DNA from: JAAOII01 sp965207945
Lineage (GTDB): Bacteria; Pseudomonadota; Gammaproteobacteria; CBDBNL01; JAAOII01
Reading direction: 5' to 3'
Length of the DNA: 64,000 bases
Assembly: GCA_965207945.1 (NCBI GenBank)
Contig: OZ242303.1
Span: forward strand, 806,001 to 870,000
Shown: positions 15,978 through 24,354 of the stretch, piece by piece
Numbering within the stretch: the first letter of the stretch is position 1
How the letters are laid out: each line of letters opens with the position of its first letter
Notes under the pieces: model-generated
Told to the model about the DNA's origin: nothing
What the model saw: the letters and a program-made list of their open reading frames with translations, nothing else
Databases searched by the model: none
Translations under genes and position numbers: made by a program

Positions 15978-16529
15978 ATGAAATCTATTATTAAATCCAT
16001 TATTAAACCTATATTTTTTGCACTAACATTCTTAGTTTTACTAGCACCTATATTACCCACTAATGCTTATGCTGCAGAAGAGGAGGCAACTGTCATAGGA
16101 GTTCTTGATTGGAGAGCGGCTATTTTTTCCAGCAAGGAAGCTAAAAAAGAAAACGCTCGCATTGAAAAAGCATTCAAAAAGGATTCACAGAAGCTGAAGG
16201 TATTGGAAAGTAAAATAAAAGCCAGCCGTAAAAAGCTAGATAAGAATCGTGAGTTATTGAGCGCAGAACAAAAAGAAAAGTTGTTAGTGGACTTACAAAA
16301 TGATGTATTAGAATACCAAACATTAGGGCAAGAGTTGCAACAAAATATTCAAAGTAGAGAAAAGAAATTTATTGAGACCCAAACCCCTAAAATGAAAGTA
16401 GCAGTGGAAAAAATTAGTGAAGAAAAAGGCCTTCATGCTATTCTTGCAAAAGATGCTGTAGTATATGGCAGATTGGCAGTTGATATAACCGATGATGTCA
16501 TTAAATATTTAAACACTAAGAAAAAATAG
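15978..16529 (+). CDS. skp: Periplasmic chaperone Skp/OmpH
   Basis: Trimeric periplasmic chaperone that carries unfolded outer-membrane proteins. From the ATG at 15978 the product is 183 residues: signal peptide ending NAYA|AEEEA, then a short beta segment (VIGVLDWRAAIFSSKEA) and long charged coiled-coil tentacles (residues 60-150), then a beta return (LHAILAKDAVVYGRLAVDITDDVIKYLN). An earlier in-frame ATG at 15939 would spoil the signal peptide. The signal begins MKSIIKSIIKP, encoded by a 12-15-base duplication. It is followed by fabZ 31 bases later; lpxD, which normally lies between, is missing. Confidence 0.88.
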   Translation: MKSIIKSIIKPIFFALTFLVLLAPILPTNAYAAEEEATVIGVLDWRAAIFSSKEAKKENARIEKAFKKDSQKLKVLESKIKASRKKLDKNRELLSAEQKEKLLVDLQNDVLEYQTLGQELQQNIQSREKKFIETQTPKMKVAVEKISEEKGLHAILAKDAVVYGRLAVDITDDVIKYLNTKKK

Positions 16530-16560
16530 CGCTAACGATAACCAGGATATTAGATTATTT

Positions 16561-17022
16561 ATGAATATAGAAGAAATTAAACGTTATCTTCCGCACAGAT
16601 ACCCCTTTCTAATGATTGATAGGGTTGAAGAGCTTGAAGTTAATTCGCATATCATTGCATATAAAAATGTTTCGTATAACGAAGGTTTTTTCCAAGGGCA
16701 TTTTCCTAATATATCTATTATGCCAGGCGTTCTTACTTTGGAGGCAATGGCGCAAGCCGCTGGCATACTCAGTTCTAAGACCATAGGGCAGGAAATTGAC
16801 GGCGAAACTATCTACTTGTTAGTTGGCGCAGAAAAAGTGCGTTACAAAAAGCCAATTGTTCCTGGAGATTGTATCAAGATTGTCCTAAAAATACTCAGAG
16901 TAAAAAGCGGAATTTGGCAGTATCATGGAATTGCCAGCGTTGAAGATAAAACAGCTTGTGAAGCCACCATCTACTGTAAAGGGGCGCAAAAAACCGACTT
17001 TTTTAACAGCACAAATAAATAG
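16561..17022 (+). CDS. fabZ: 3-hydroxyacyl-ACP dehydratase FabZ
   Basis: Dehydrates 3-hydroxyacyl-ACP in fatty-acid synthesis; a 153-residue hot-dog fold. The signature LPHRYPFLMIDRV, catalytic H47 in GHFPN and E61 in LTLEAMAQAAG are all present. It is second in the skp-fabZ-lpxA-lpxB run. Its TAG stop (17020-17022) is directly followed by the GTG start of lpxA, so the two are translationally coupled, as commonly seen for these genes. Confidence 0.96.
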   Translation: MNIEEIKRYLPHRYPFLMIDRVEELEVNSHIIAYKNVSYNEGFFQGHFPNISIMPGVLTLEAMAQAAGILSSKTIGQEIDGETIYLLVGAEKVRYKKPIVPGDCIKIVLKILRVKSGIWQYHGIASVEDKTACEATIYCKGAQKTDFFNSTNK

Positions 17023-17802
17023 GTGTCGGTTCATCCCACCGCCATTGTATCTCCTGAAGCTAAACTTGGCAAAGATGTTGTTATAGGTCCGTTTTGTATT
17101 GTTGGTAAGGATGTTACTATTGGAGATGGCAGTGAACTTGTTGCTAATGTAATCATTAATGGACCCACCACAATTGGAAAACGCAATAAGGTTTGGCAAT
17201 TCTGCAGTTTAGGGGGCGAATGTCAGCATCTTAAACACAATGGGGACGATGGACACTTAATAATTGGGGATGACAATAAATTTCGCGAAAGCTGCACTTT
17301 GCATCGCGGCACACTTGAAGGGGGCGGTAAAACCTGTGTAGGCAACAATAATTACTTTATGGTTAATACCCACATAGGGCACGATTGCATGGTAGGAGAT
17401 GGCAATGTCATTGCTAATAATAGTTCTCTTGGCGGACATGTTCATCTTGGCAACTATGTCACTCTTGGCGGGCATACAGGTGTGCATCAGCATTGTCGTA
17501 TAGGGGATTATGCCTTTATAGGAAGATGCGCAATGGTAGTTAGAGATACACCACCCTACACTAAAAGCGCCGGTAATGAACATAGAGCGTTTGGGATAAA
17601 TAGCACAGCACTACAAAAGGCAGATATTTCTCCACAGGTACAAAGAGCTATCAAAAGAGCGTATGTTCTTTTTTATAAACGCAATGACACTCCAAACGAG
17701 GCGTTCAATAACCAAGAAATTATCCAGCTGTGTAAGGATTATGCAGAAGTAAAATACTTCATTGAATTTATTAAGATGTCTGTGCGAGGGGTAGTTAGGT
17801 AA
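17023..17802 (+). CDS. lpxA: UDP-N-acetylglucosamine acyltransferase LpxA
   Basis: First committed step of lipid A synthesis: O-acylation of UDP-GlcNAc from hydroxyacyl-ACP. The 259-residue product shows left-handed beta-helix hexapeptide repeats (VVIGPFCIVGKDVTIGDGS). The catalytic histidine is H120 in NTHIGHDCMVGDGN. The start is GTG, immediately abutting the fabZ stop; the reading MSVHPTAIVSPEAKLG begins exactly like other LpxA proteins. lpxB starts 1 base after its stop. Confidence 0.96.
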   Translation: MSVHPTAIVSPEAKLGKDVVIGPFCIVGKDVTIGDGSELVANVIINGPTTIGKRNKVWQFCSLGGECQHLKHNGDDGHLIIGDDNKFRESCTLHRGTLEGGGKTCVGNNNYFMVNTHIGHDCMVGDGNVIANNSSLGGHVHLGNYVTLGGHTGVHQHCRIGDYAFIGRCAMVVRDTPPYTKSAGNEHRAFGINSTALQKADISPQVQRAIKRAYVLFYKRNDTPNEAFNNQEIIQLCKDYAEVKYFIEFIKMSVRGVVR

Positions 17803-17803
17803 G

Positions 17804-18958
17804 ATGCCTCATAAGCCAACTATTGCTTTGGTTGCATGTGAAGAGTCGGGAGATTATTTAGGGGGAGAATTAATGCAGGCACTTAAGAATATTTTTCCTC
17901 AAGCCAAGTTCATTGGTGTTGGTGGTGAATATATGCAAAAACAAGGGATAAAATCCTTTTTCCCGCTCGAGCAACTAACCGCTCTTGGCATAGTGGAGAT
18001 TCTCCATCGTCTTCCCAAATTACTTTACATAAGAAAACATCTGGCAAACATGATTGCTCAGCATAAACCAGATATTTATATTGGGATAGATGCTCCTGAC
18101 TTTAACTTGGCAATTGAAGAGAAAGTTCGCTCTATGGGGATAAAGTCGGTGCATTATGTTAGCCCAACAGTATGGGCGTGGCGCGCTGGAAGGATTAAAA
18201 AGATAGCCAAAGCAACAGATATGGTGCTGTGTTTGTATCCATTTGAAATGGATTATTACCAGCAACAGGGAGCTAAAATGGGTATCAAGGTTAATGCGGT
18301 ATATGTGGGACATCCGTTAGCTGACAAGATACCTCTTATAAACGACAAACAAAAAGCCCGTAAAGAACTGGGATTAGGTGATGAGCAATATGTTGCTCTT
18401 TTGCCTGGAAGCCGCAAGAGTGAGCAACGCAATATGGGTAAGCTATTTATCCAAACTGCAATTAAATGCTTGGAGGAGAGGGATGACTTAAATTTTATAA
18501 TAGCGGCAGTAAACAAAAAAGCTGCTGATTATTTTGCAGAACTTTTAAAATCATATAATTTGCCTGCAGATAAGTTTCACATATTCACTCGCAATAGTCG
18601 CAAGGTTATGACAGCGGCGGACTTTGTTCTCTTGGCTTCGGGGACAGCCAGTTTAGAATGCATGCTCATAAAACGTCCGATGATATCGGTTTATAAGATA
18701 CCATTTATAACCTATATTATCCTCAAGCAGATGGTGAAAATACCTTTTATATCACAACCCAATTGGTTGCATGGTGAAGAAGTAGTGAAAGAGTTTATCC
18801 AAGGGGATGCCAAAGTGGGAAAACTTGCTCCCGCCATATTACAACAGTTAAATGCAATAGATGATACCCTTAACGAAAAATATACAGCCATGCATAAGCT
18901 ACTGCAACGCAATGCTTCTCATACAGCCGCCCAATCAATTGCCAGTTTATTACAATAA
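17804..18958 (+). CDS. lpxB: Lipid-A-disaccharide synthase LpxB
   Basis: Glycosyltransferase (GT19) that joins UDP-diacylglucosamine and lipid X. It has 384 residues, the usual size. Recognisable blocks are ACEESGDYLGGELMQALK, IGIDAPDFNLAIEEKVR, HYVSPTVWAWRAGRIKKI, LCLYPFEMDYY, VGHPLAD and LLPGSRKSEQRN. It is the last gene of the skp-fabZ-lpxA-lpxB set; an aminotransferase gene follows 47 bases later. Confidence 0.96.
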   Translation: MPHKPTIALVACEESGDYLGGELMQALKNIFPQAKFIGVGGEYMQKQGIKSFFPLEQLTALGIVEILHRLPKLLYIRKHLANMIAQHKPDIYIGIDAPDFNLAIEEKVRSMGIKSVHYVSPTVWAWRAGRIKKIAKATDMVLCLYPFEMDYYQQQGAKMGIKVNAVYVGHPLADKIPLINDKQKARKELGLGDEQYVALLPGSRKSEQRNMGKLFIQTAIKCLEERDDLNFIIAAVNKKAADYFAELLKSYNLPADKFHIFTRNSRKVMTAADFVLLASGTASLECMLIKRPMISVYKIPFITYIILKQMVKIPFISQPNWLHGEEVVKEFIQGDAKVGKLAPAILQQLNAIDDTLNEKYTAMHKLLQRNASHTAAQSIASLLQ

Positions 18959-19005
18959 ATGTTTAATAGCCGCTTGTTGACAAAGCACACTAACTAACAG
19001 CATAT

Positions 19006-20181
19006 ATGACACAGATTAAGTTTGTTGACTTGGAATCACAGTATCTTGCATACAAGCAAGAAATAGACAGTGAGGTTATGGCTGTGCTTGAAAGTATCAA
19101 GTACATTGGCGGACCTCAGCTATCATTATTAGAGAAAGAACTGCAAGATTTTTGCGGTGCTAAACATGCAATAGGGTGTTCAAGCGGCACGGATGCTCTG
19201 CTACTGGCTTTGATGGCAGCTAAGGTTCAACCTGGCGATGAGGTAATAACCAGTTCGTTTACTTTTGTAAGCACGGTAGAAATGATATGCTTGTTGGGAG
19301 CAGTTCCTGTATTTGTGGATATTGAATTGTCAAGCGGACTACTTAACCCAGATTTAATTGAAGATGCAATAAGTCCTAAAAGTAAGGCAATTATCCCCGT
19401 CTCATTGTTTGGGCAAACAGCCGCAATGGACGAAATAAACAGTATAGCTGCCAAACATTCTTTAACGGTTATTGAGGATGCAGCACAATCCTTCGGTGCT
19501 GTTTACAAGGGAAGCGAAGAAAATGGGGGCAGTTCCGCGACGGAGCGTGGTTCCTGCGCCTTGAGTAGTTATGCCTGCACTAGTTTTTATCCTGCCAAAG
19601 GGCTGGGATGCTATGGCGATGGTGGGGCGGTTTTTACTGCTGATGAAGAATCCGCAACAAGGATTCGTTCATTACTTAATCACGGACAAAGCGAACGTTA
19701 TGAATATATTGAGATAGGAATAAACGGCAGGATGGATGAGATACAGGCGGCTATTCTTAGAGTTAAACTGCGCCATTATCCGCAAGAAATTATACGCCGT
19801 CGCCAACTAGCCCAAAGATATGATGAAGCACTGCGAGGGCACTCAAGTTCGGTGCAACCTTTGAGAATACTACCAAGCAATAATTCTGTTTACTCGCAAT
19901 ATAGTTTATATGCGGTAGGCAAGGGCAAAGGGAAGGGTGATGGAGGGGGCGGCTCTAATTTGCGCGATGATTTTCGCCGTCAACTTAAAGAAGCCGGAGT
20001 TCCAACCGCGGTTTATTACCCAAAGCCATTGCATCAGCATAAGGTTTTTACTGAGTATGGCAAGGATGCGCGTCTGCCATTAACCGAAGAGGCGGCAAGC
20101 AGAATTTTTAGTATTCCAGTGCATCCGTTTCTCACAGATGATGAACAGGGGACTATAATCCATGCTTTACAACAGCTGTAA
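19006..20181 (+). CDS. DegT/DnrJ/EryC1/StrS-family sugar aminotransferase
   Basis: PLP-dependent aminotransferase of nucleotide-sugar pathways, 391 residues. Visible features are GCSSGTDALLLAL near residues 58-70, the VIEDAAQSFGA block, and the PLP lysine in FYPAKGLGCYGDGGA. NHGQSERYEY, GINGRMDEIQAAIL and TAVYYPKPLH match the C-terminal half. Two Gly/Ser-rich expansions (GSEENGGSSATERGS; GKGKGKGDGGGGS) are unusual. It probably makes an amino sugar for LPS or capsule given the lpx genes upstream and galE nearby; the specific sugar is unknown. Confidence 0.9.
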   Translation: MTQIKFVDLESQYLAYKQEIDSEVMAVLESIKYIGGPQLSLLEKELQDFCGAKHAIGCSSGTDALLLALMAAKVQPGDEVITSSFTFVSTVEMICLLGAVPVFVDIELSSGLLNPDLIEDAISPKSKAIIPVSLFGQTAAMDEINSIAAKHSLTVIEDAAQSFGAVYKGSEENGGSSATERGSCALSSYACTSFYPAKGLGCYGDGGAVFTADEESATRIRSLLNHGQSERYEYIEIGINGRMDEIQAAILRVKLRHYPQEIIRRRQLAQRYDEALRGHSSSVQPLRILPSNNSVYSQYSLYAVGKGKGKGDGGGGSNLRDDFRRQLKEAGVPTAVYYPKPLHQHKVFTEYGKDARLPLTEEAASRIFSIPVHPFLTDDEQGTIIHALQQL

Positions 20182-20182
20182 T

Positions 20183-20314
20183 AACATACAATTCCCTTAA
20201 TTATTAATACTTAATCCTTATCATAAAAGATGTATAGATTTTGCGGAAAGTAATATACAATTACCTTAATAATTATTAATATTTAACCTTTATCACAAAA
20301 AATGTATCAATTTT
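20183..20314. repeat. Tandem duplication upstream of the first GLUG lipoprotein gene
   Basis: Two imperfect direct repeats of about 60 and 64 bases lie at 20183-20242 and 20251-20314. Each starts TAAYATACAATT, continues AT-rich through ATTATTAATA, and ends near ATGTAT then ATTTT. The second copy contains an in-frame ATG (20302) that is matched by a non-coding ATGTAT in the first. Confidence 0.75.
20238..20262. promoter_or_regulatory. Shared upstream motif, copy 1
   Basis: ATTTTGCGGAAAGTA followed by ATATACAATT. A 25-base sequence with only two differences lies at 24301-24325 upstream of galE. TATACAAT resembles a -10 box. It may be a promoter or operator common to the surface-polysaccharide and surface-protein genes. 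Confidence 0.5.
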
Positions 20315-20346
20315 ATAGTCCTACAAATGACAACCCATTCCAAATA

Positions 20347-21966
20347 ATGAGATTATTTCAATCTTTATGCGGCAAGTTTTTAAATAGAAGCCGTTCAATA
20401 ATACTATCCTTAGCAACACTGCTGTTGTTAACTACACTTGTCGCTTGTGGTGGCGGTGGCGGTGGTGGTGGTGGCAGCACAGCGGCGACGGTGACGACGG
20501 TAGATGTAGATATAGATAATGACGGAGTTGAAAATAACGTGGATGCTTGCGATGGACCAGACGCAGCAACCGACTGGACTTCGGATTCAACCACAGATAG
20601 GGATGGAGATGGCTGCCGTGATTCTGATGAAGATGCCTTTGATGATGACCCCACTGAGAATGCAGACACAGACGGCGACGGCACTGGCGACAATGCGGAT
20701 GCCTTTCCAAATAACAGAAATGAGAATACAGATACAGACAGCGACGGCACTGGCGACAATGCAGACGTAGATGTTGACGGCAATGGGCTGATAGAGATTG
20801 CCTCGGCGCAGCAACTTAACCAAACCCGCCATAATCTGCAGGGTAGCAGCTTCAAGATAAACGCTACAGACGCTGGCAATACCAACGGCTGCGGCGGGCT
20901 ACCCCGCATCAGAGAATGCAACGGCTATGAGCTTGTCGCTGATATATCCCTTGCTAACTATGCCGACTGGAAGCCAATTGGTAGCTGTCCTGTCTATTCT
21001 TCTTTCATATGTACAGATACTGCCTCATTATTTAATACGATTTTTGATGGCAATGATTATATTATCAGCAATCTTACTATAACAAACTCTGATGGCAACT
21101 ATGATAATGCAGTTGGTCTGTTTGGAGCAACCAGCACTGATGCGCTATTCCGCAATGTTCACATTCGTTCCGCCAACATTACTGGCGGCGGACATAATGT
21201 GGGGATGTTGGTTGGTAATGCAGGGGGAGCAACAATTAGCCATAGTTCCGCAGAAGGAAAGGTTGCTGCCTCTGGCGCTAATGTCGGCGGTCTGATTGGT
21301 GATGGGTTTCAGTCGACCATCACGTCATCTTATGCTAAGAGCGTGTCTGTGAGCGGGAATACTGATGGCGCTGACCTCTTATTTGTCAGCTTCGGTGGTC
21401 TGGTTGGTTTCGCGGCTGGTGCCACCATCACGTCGTCTTATGCTATTAGCGGGTCTGTGAATGGGATCAATCAAGTCGGCGGTCTGGTTGGCAATGGGAA
21501 TAGTGCCACCATCACGTCGTCTTATGCTATGAGCGGTTCTCTGAATGCGATAGGTGCCAGTGGAGAAAACCAGGGCGCCGGCGGCTTGGTTGGTTTTCTT
21601 CTGTCTGGTATCACCATTACGTCGTCTTATGCTGTGAGCGGGAATATTAGGGGGGGTAATGGTGGAGTAGGCGGTCTGATTGGTGATGGGGGAGAAAGTG
21701 AATCCATTATCACCGATTCCTATTGGGACAATGCTGTCACTGTTAGGGTTCCCAATTTCGATGATAACATTGTCATCCATACCCTAGCAGACAATCGCGG
21801 CGAAGCCAAAACCACTAACGAATTACAGGGACCAACCGATCCGGATATTTATACAACTTGGACAACAACATGCGCAGACGGTTCCCGTGCTTGGGACTTT
21901 GGTAATTTAACCGAATATCCAGCCCTTACCTGCACTTTTGGCGACGCAGACGCCCAGCGTGAATAG
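20347..21966 (+). CDS. GLUG-repeat surface lipoprotein with calcium-binding Asp-rich repeats (paralogue 1)
   Basis: A large secreted lipoprotein. From the ATG at 20347 a 33-residue signal ends in LVAC, with the lipidated Cys followed by nine glycines. Residues about 55-145 hold DxDxDGxxD repeats like thrombospondin type 3 calcium sites (DTDGDGTGDNADAFP). A conserved block follows (GLIEIASAQQLNQTRHNL, CNGYELVADISL, LFNTIFDGNDYIISNLTI), then five GGLVG/GGLIG-type GLUG units, each with an ITSSYA strand. The fold is probably a beta-helix adhesin. The ATG at 20302 would add 15 residues but lies inside an upstream repeat. Its paralogue is the next gene; the ligand is unknown. Confidence 0.82.
   Translation: MRLFQSLCGKFLNRSRSIILSLATLLLLTTLVACGGGGGGGGGSTAATVTTVDVDIDNDGVENNVDACDGPDAATDWTSDSTTDRDGDGCRDSDEDAFDDDPTENADTDGDGTGDNADAFPNNRNENTDTDSDGTGDNADVDVDGNGLIEIASAQQLNQTRHNLQGSSFKINATDAGNTNGCGGLPRIRECNGYELVADISLANYADWKPIGSCPVYSSFICTDTASLFNTIFDGNDYIISNLTITNSDGNYDNAVGLFGATSTDALFRNVHIRSANITGGGHNVGMLVGNAGGATISHSSAEGKVAASGANVGGLIGDGFQSTITSSYAKSVSVSGNTDGADLLFVSFGGLVGFAAGATITSSYAISGSVNGINQVGGLVGNGNSATITSSYAMSGSLNAIGASGENQGAGGLVGFLLSGITITSSYAVSGNIRGGNGGVGGLIGDGGESESIITDSYWDNAVTVRVPNFDDNIVIHTLADNRGEAKTTNELQGPTDPDIYTTWTTTCADGSRAWDFGNLTEYPALTCTFGDADAQRE
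21283..21690 (+). repeat. GLUG-coding DNA repeats in paralogue 1
   Basis: Five diverged units built around GTCGGCGGTCTGRTTGGT and CACGTCGTCTTATGC, spaced roughly 80-125 bases apart. Identity between units at the DNA level is high enough for recombination to change copy number. Confidence 0.8.
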
Positions 21967-22163
21967 CTAAAAATTGTTAGAATTATGTTGTATAATACTA
22001 TTTTAGTTAAATCGCTAAGATATTTAGAAGGATATTTAGAAGAATATTTATTATGAATATAATCAAACGAACTACTGCCGTACAGCAGAACAACTCATAA
22101 GGCGAGATGCATAAGGTTTCCATTGAAACACGCTCCATCACTGTCATCATAGATACAGAGGCA

Positions 22164-24284
22164 ATGTTCACTGCAAGAATAAAACGAATTAGCGCTATTT
22201 TTATAATGAGTGCCCTTGTTGCTTTTATTAGCGCTTGTGCTGGCGGTAGTGGTGGTGGAGGCGGTAGCAGCACTAGCAGCACTAGCAACCAAGTTCCTGA
22301 TGACGACATTAGTAAGCAAGTCATTGTTGAAGACATCAGGTTTACAGTTACAGAATTATATGCTGTTGCTGGCGCCAATTATGTAACTCTTATCTGGAAT
22401 AATCCTGATGCGCAAATAGCAGGCATTAATATAGATTACCGAAACAGAACTTCTAATAATGAAGAAGTATCCCTTCCAATAGTAAGAGATAACGCTATAA
22501 TAGCCGCCAATCAAATGGTTCAATACAACATAAGTACCCTAATGCCCGAAGAATTCTATGACTTTACTGTTAGTTTAAGATTAAACGGCACTGATGCAGG
22601 CAAGGAAGGAGATGCTGCCTCCATTAATAACATCCGTGTTAATGATGACTATGATGGTGATACTATAAATAATTTTATAGACGTGGATGATGATGGTGAT
22701 GGACTGATAGAAATTGCGACTGCGCAGCAACTCAACCAAACCCGTCATAATCTATCAGGCAGCAGTTTCAAGAGTAGCGCTGGAGCCGGCGGCGATACCA
22801 CTGGTTGCGGTAACGGCACCATGGATGGAGACATTACGGCATGCAACGGCTATGAGTTGATTACTAATATATCCCTTGCCGCTTATGCCAACTGGCAGCC
22901 AATAGGCAGCTGCTCTAACTTTCAAATTTATCCTGAGCTAGGCGTTCAACATAACTATAATGATAGTGGCAATACTTGCGCTCCTATTACTGATTTGTTC
23001 AATGCAACTTTTGAGGGTAATAATCGGACAATCAATGATCTCACTATAACAAACCCTGCTGAAAGTGATGCCAATGGGACTGGTTTGTTTGGAGCAATAA
23101 GCCCTACTTCTGTCTTACAGAATATTCATATACGTTCTGCTAAGATTAGCGGTGGTCAGAATAATGCGGGTTTGTTGGTTGGTTATGCGCGGAGAGCAAG
23201 TATTATTAATAGTTCTGCGTCAGGAGAGATTGCTGCTTCCGGCAGTCATGTAGGTGGTCTGGTTGGTCTTGGGCGGAGTTCCATCATCACCTCCTCTTAT
23301 GCGGCAGGTGGGGATGTTAGCGGGGGTGGCAATGCTGTAGGTGGTCTGGTTGGTGATGGGACTAGTTCCATCATCACCTCGTCTTATGCATCTGGTGGGG
23401 ATGTCAGCGGGAGTTTTTATGTCGGTGGTCTGGTTGGTCAGGGAGATGGGGGCGGGAATGGCATCACTATCGCCTCGTCTTATGCATCTGGTGGGGATGT
23501 CAGCGGGGCTGCTTTTGTCGGCGGTCTGGTTGGTCACGCGAATATTATCACTATCACCTCTTCTTATGCATCTGGTGGGGGTGTCAGCGGGGTTACTTTT
23601 GTCGGCGGTCTGGTTGGTGAGGGGAGAATTGGCATGATCAGTTCGTCTTATGCCGCAGGTAGGGATGTCAGCGGGACAGGTAATATAGGTAGAGTCGGCG
23701 GTCTGGTTGGTGTGTTGGCTGCTGGAGCAACCATAACATTGTCTTATGCCGCGGGTGGAGATGTCAGCGGGACTAAAGACGTCGGCGGTCTGGTTGGTGC
23801 ATCTGTCACTACGTCTGCTGAGTTGGGTGGTTATGTCAACCAGCATGGTAATTTTGTCGGCGGTATGTATGCTGAAACCATCACGTTGTCTTATGCCGCG
23901 GGTGGAGATGTCAGTGGGACTAGTAACGTCGGTGGTCTAGTTGGTTTGCTACAAAGATCAAGTATCTCGTCGTCTTATGCCGCTGGTGGGAGTGTCAGTG
24001 GGGATAGTTCAGTCGGCGGCTTGGTTGGTCATCTGGCTTCAGAAAGCGTCACTGCTTCCTATTGGAACAGCGACAAGAGCGGCATAATATCACTCGACGA
24101 CGATAGCAAAGGTGTAAGTAAAACCACTCAGGAATTGCAAATGCGAACAAATGCCACTGGTATTTATGCAAGTTGGACAGATAACTGTGCTGATGGCATC
24201 ACTCCGGCATGGAATTTCGGCACTAGTTCCGAGTATCCAGCCCTTGCCTGCACTCCCAACGGCTTTCCCCCTCAAAAACGCTAA
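22164..24284 (+). CDS. GLUG-repeat surface lipoprotein with FN3-like domain (paralogue 2)
   Basis: Paralogue of the preceding gene, about 706 residues from the ATG at 22164. The signal peptide ends FISAC, followed by a Gly/Ser linker (AGGSGGGGGSSTSSTS). Residues about 50-170 resemble a fibronectin type III domain (YAVAGANYVTLIWNNP ... STLMPEEFYDFTVSLR). A DGDTINNFIDVDDDGDGLIEI calcium-type link leads into the same QQLNQTRHNL/CNGYEL block, then nine VGGLVG units plus one degenerate copy, each paired with SSYAAGGDVSG. The C-terminal ELQ...W..CADG..W.FG...YPALAC ending is shared with paralogue 1. A TATAAT box lies at 21991-21996. Likely an exposed adhesin. Confidence 0.82.
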   Translation: MFTARIKRISAIFIMSALVAFISACAGGSGGGGGSSTSSTSNQVPDDDISKQVIVEDIRFTVTELYAVAGANYVTLIWNNPDAQIAGINIDYRNRTSNNEEVSLPIVRDNAIIAANQMVQYNISTLMPEEFYDFTVSLRLNGTDAGKEGDAASINNIRVNDDYDGDTINNFIDVDDDGDGLIEIATAQQLNQTRHNLSGSSFKSSAGAGGDTTGCGNGTMDGDITACNGYELITNISLAAYANWQPIGSCSNFQIYPELGVQHNYNDSGNTCAPITDLFNATFEGNNRTINDLTITNPAESDANGTGLFGAISPTSVLQNIHIRSAKISGGQNNAGLLVGYARRASIINSSASGEIAASGSHVGGLVGLGRSSIITSSYAAGGDVSGGGNAVGGLVGDGTSSIITSSYASGGDVSGSFYVGGLVGQGDGGGNGITIASSYASGGDVSGAAFVGGLVGHANIITITSSYASGGGVSGVTFVGGLVGEGRIGMISSSYAAGRDVSGTGNIGRVGGLVGVLAAGATITLSYAAGGDVSGTKDVGGLVGASVTTSAELGGYVNQHGNFVGGMYAETITLSYAAGGDVSGTSNVGGLVGLLQRSSISSSYAAGGSVSGDSSVGGLVGHLASESVTASYWNSDKSGIISLDDDSKGVSKTTQELQMRTNATGIYASWTDNCADGITPAWNFGTSSEYPALACTPNGFPPQKR
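23247..24035 (+). repeat. GLUG-coding tandem DNA repeats in paralogue 2
   Basis: About ten units of GTCGGCGGTCTGGTTGGT, ATCACCTCGTCTTATGC and GGTGGGGATGTCAGCGGG at intervals of 70-135 bases. Neighbouring units are nearly identical over 15-20 base blocks. These repeats generate long antisense open frames that are not genes. Confidence 0.88.
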
Positions 24285-24300
24285 GGTTAAATAATTATTT

Positions 24301-24325
24301 ATTTTGCGGAAAGTAGTATATAATT
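24301..24325. promoter_or_regulatory. Shared upstream motif, copy 2, before galE
   Basis: ATTTTGCGGAAAGTA followed by GTATATAATT, two differences from the copy at 20238-20262. TATAAT at 24319-24324 sits 31 bases before the galE ATG and is a good -10. The first half may be a regulator site overlapping the spacer. Confidence 0.5.
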
Positions 24326-24354
24326 TCCATTATAAATTCCCATTATAAATTAAT

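Noticed and set aside
20358..20921. Long open frame on the minus strand opposite the GLUG lipoprotein (and similar ones at 21379-21780 and 23220-23846)
   Set aside because: Created by repetitive Gly/Asp/Ser codons of the real plus-strand genes; the antisense peptides are low-complexity Ser/Pro/Thr strings with no start signals.
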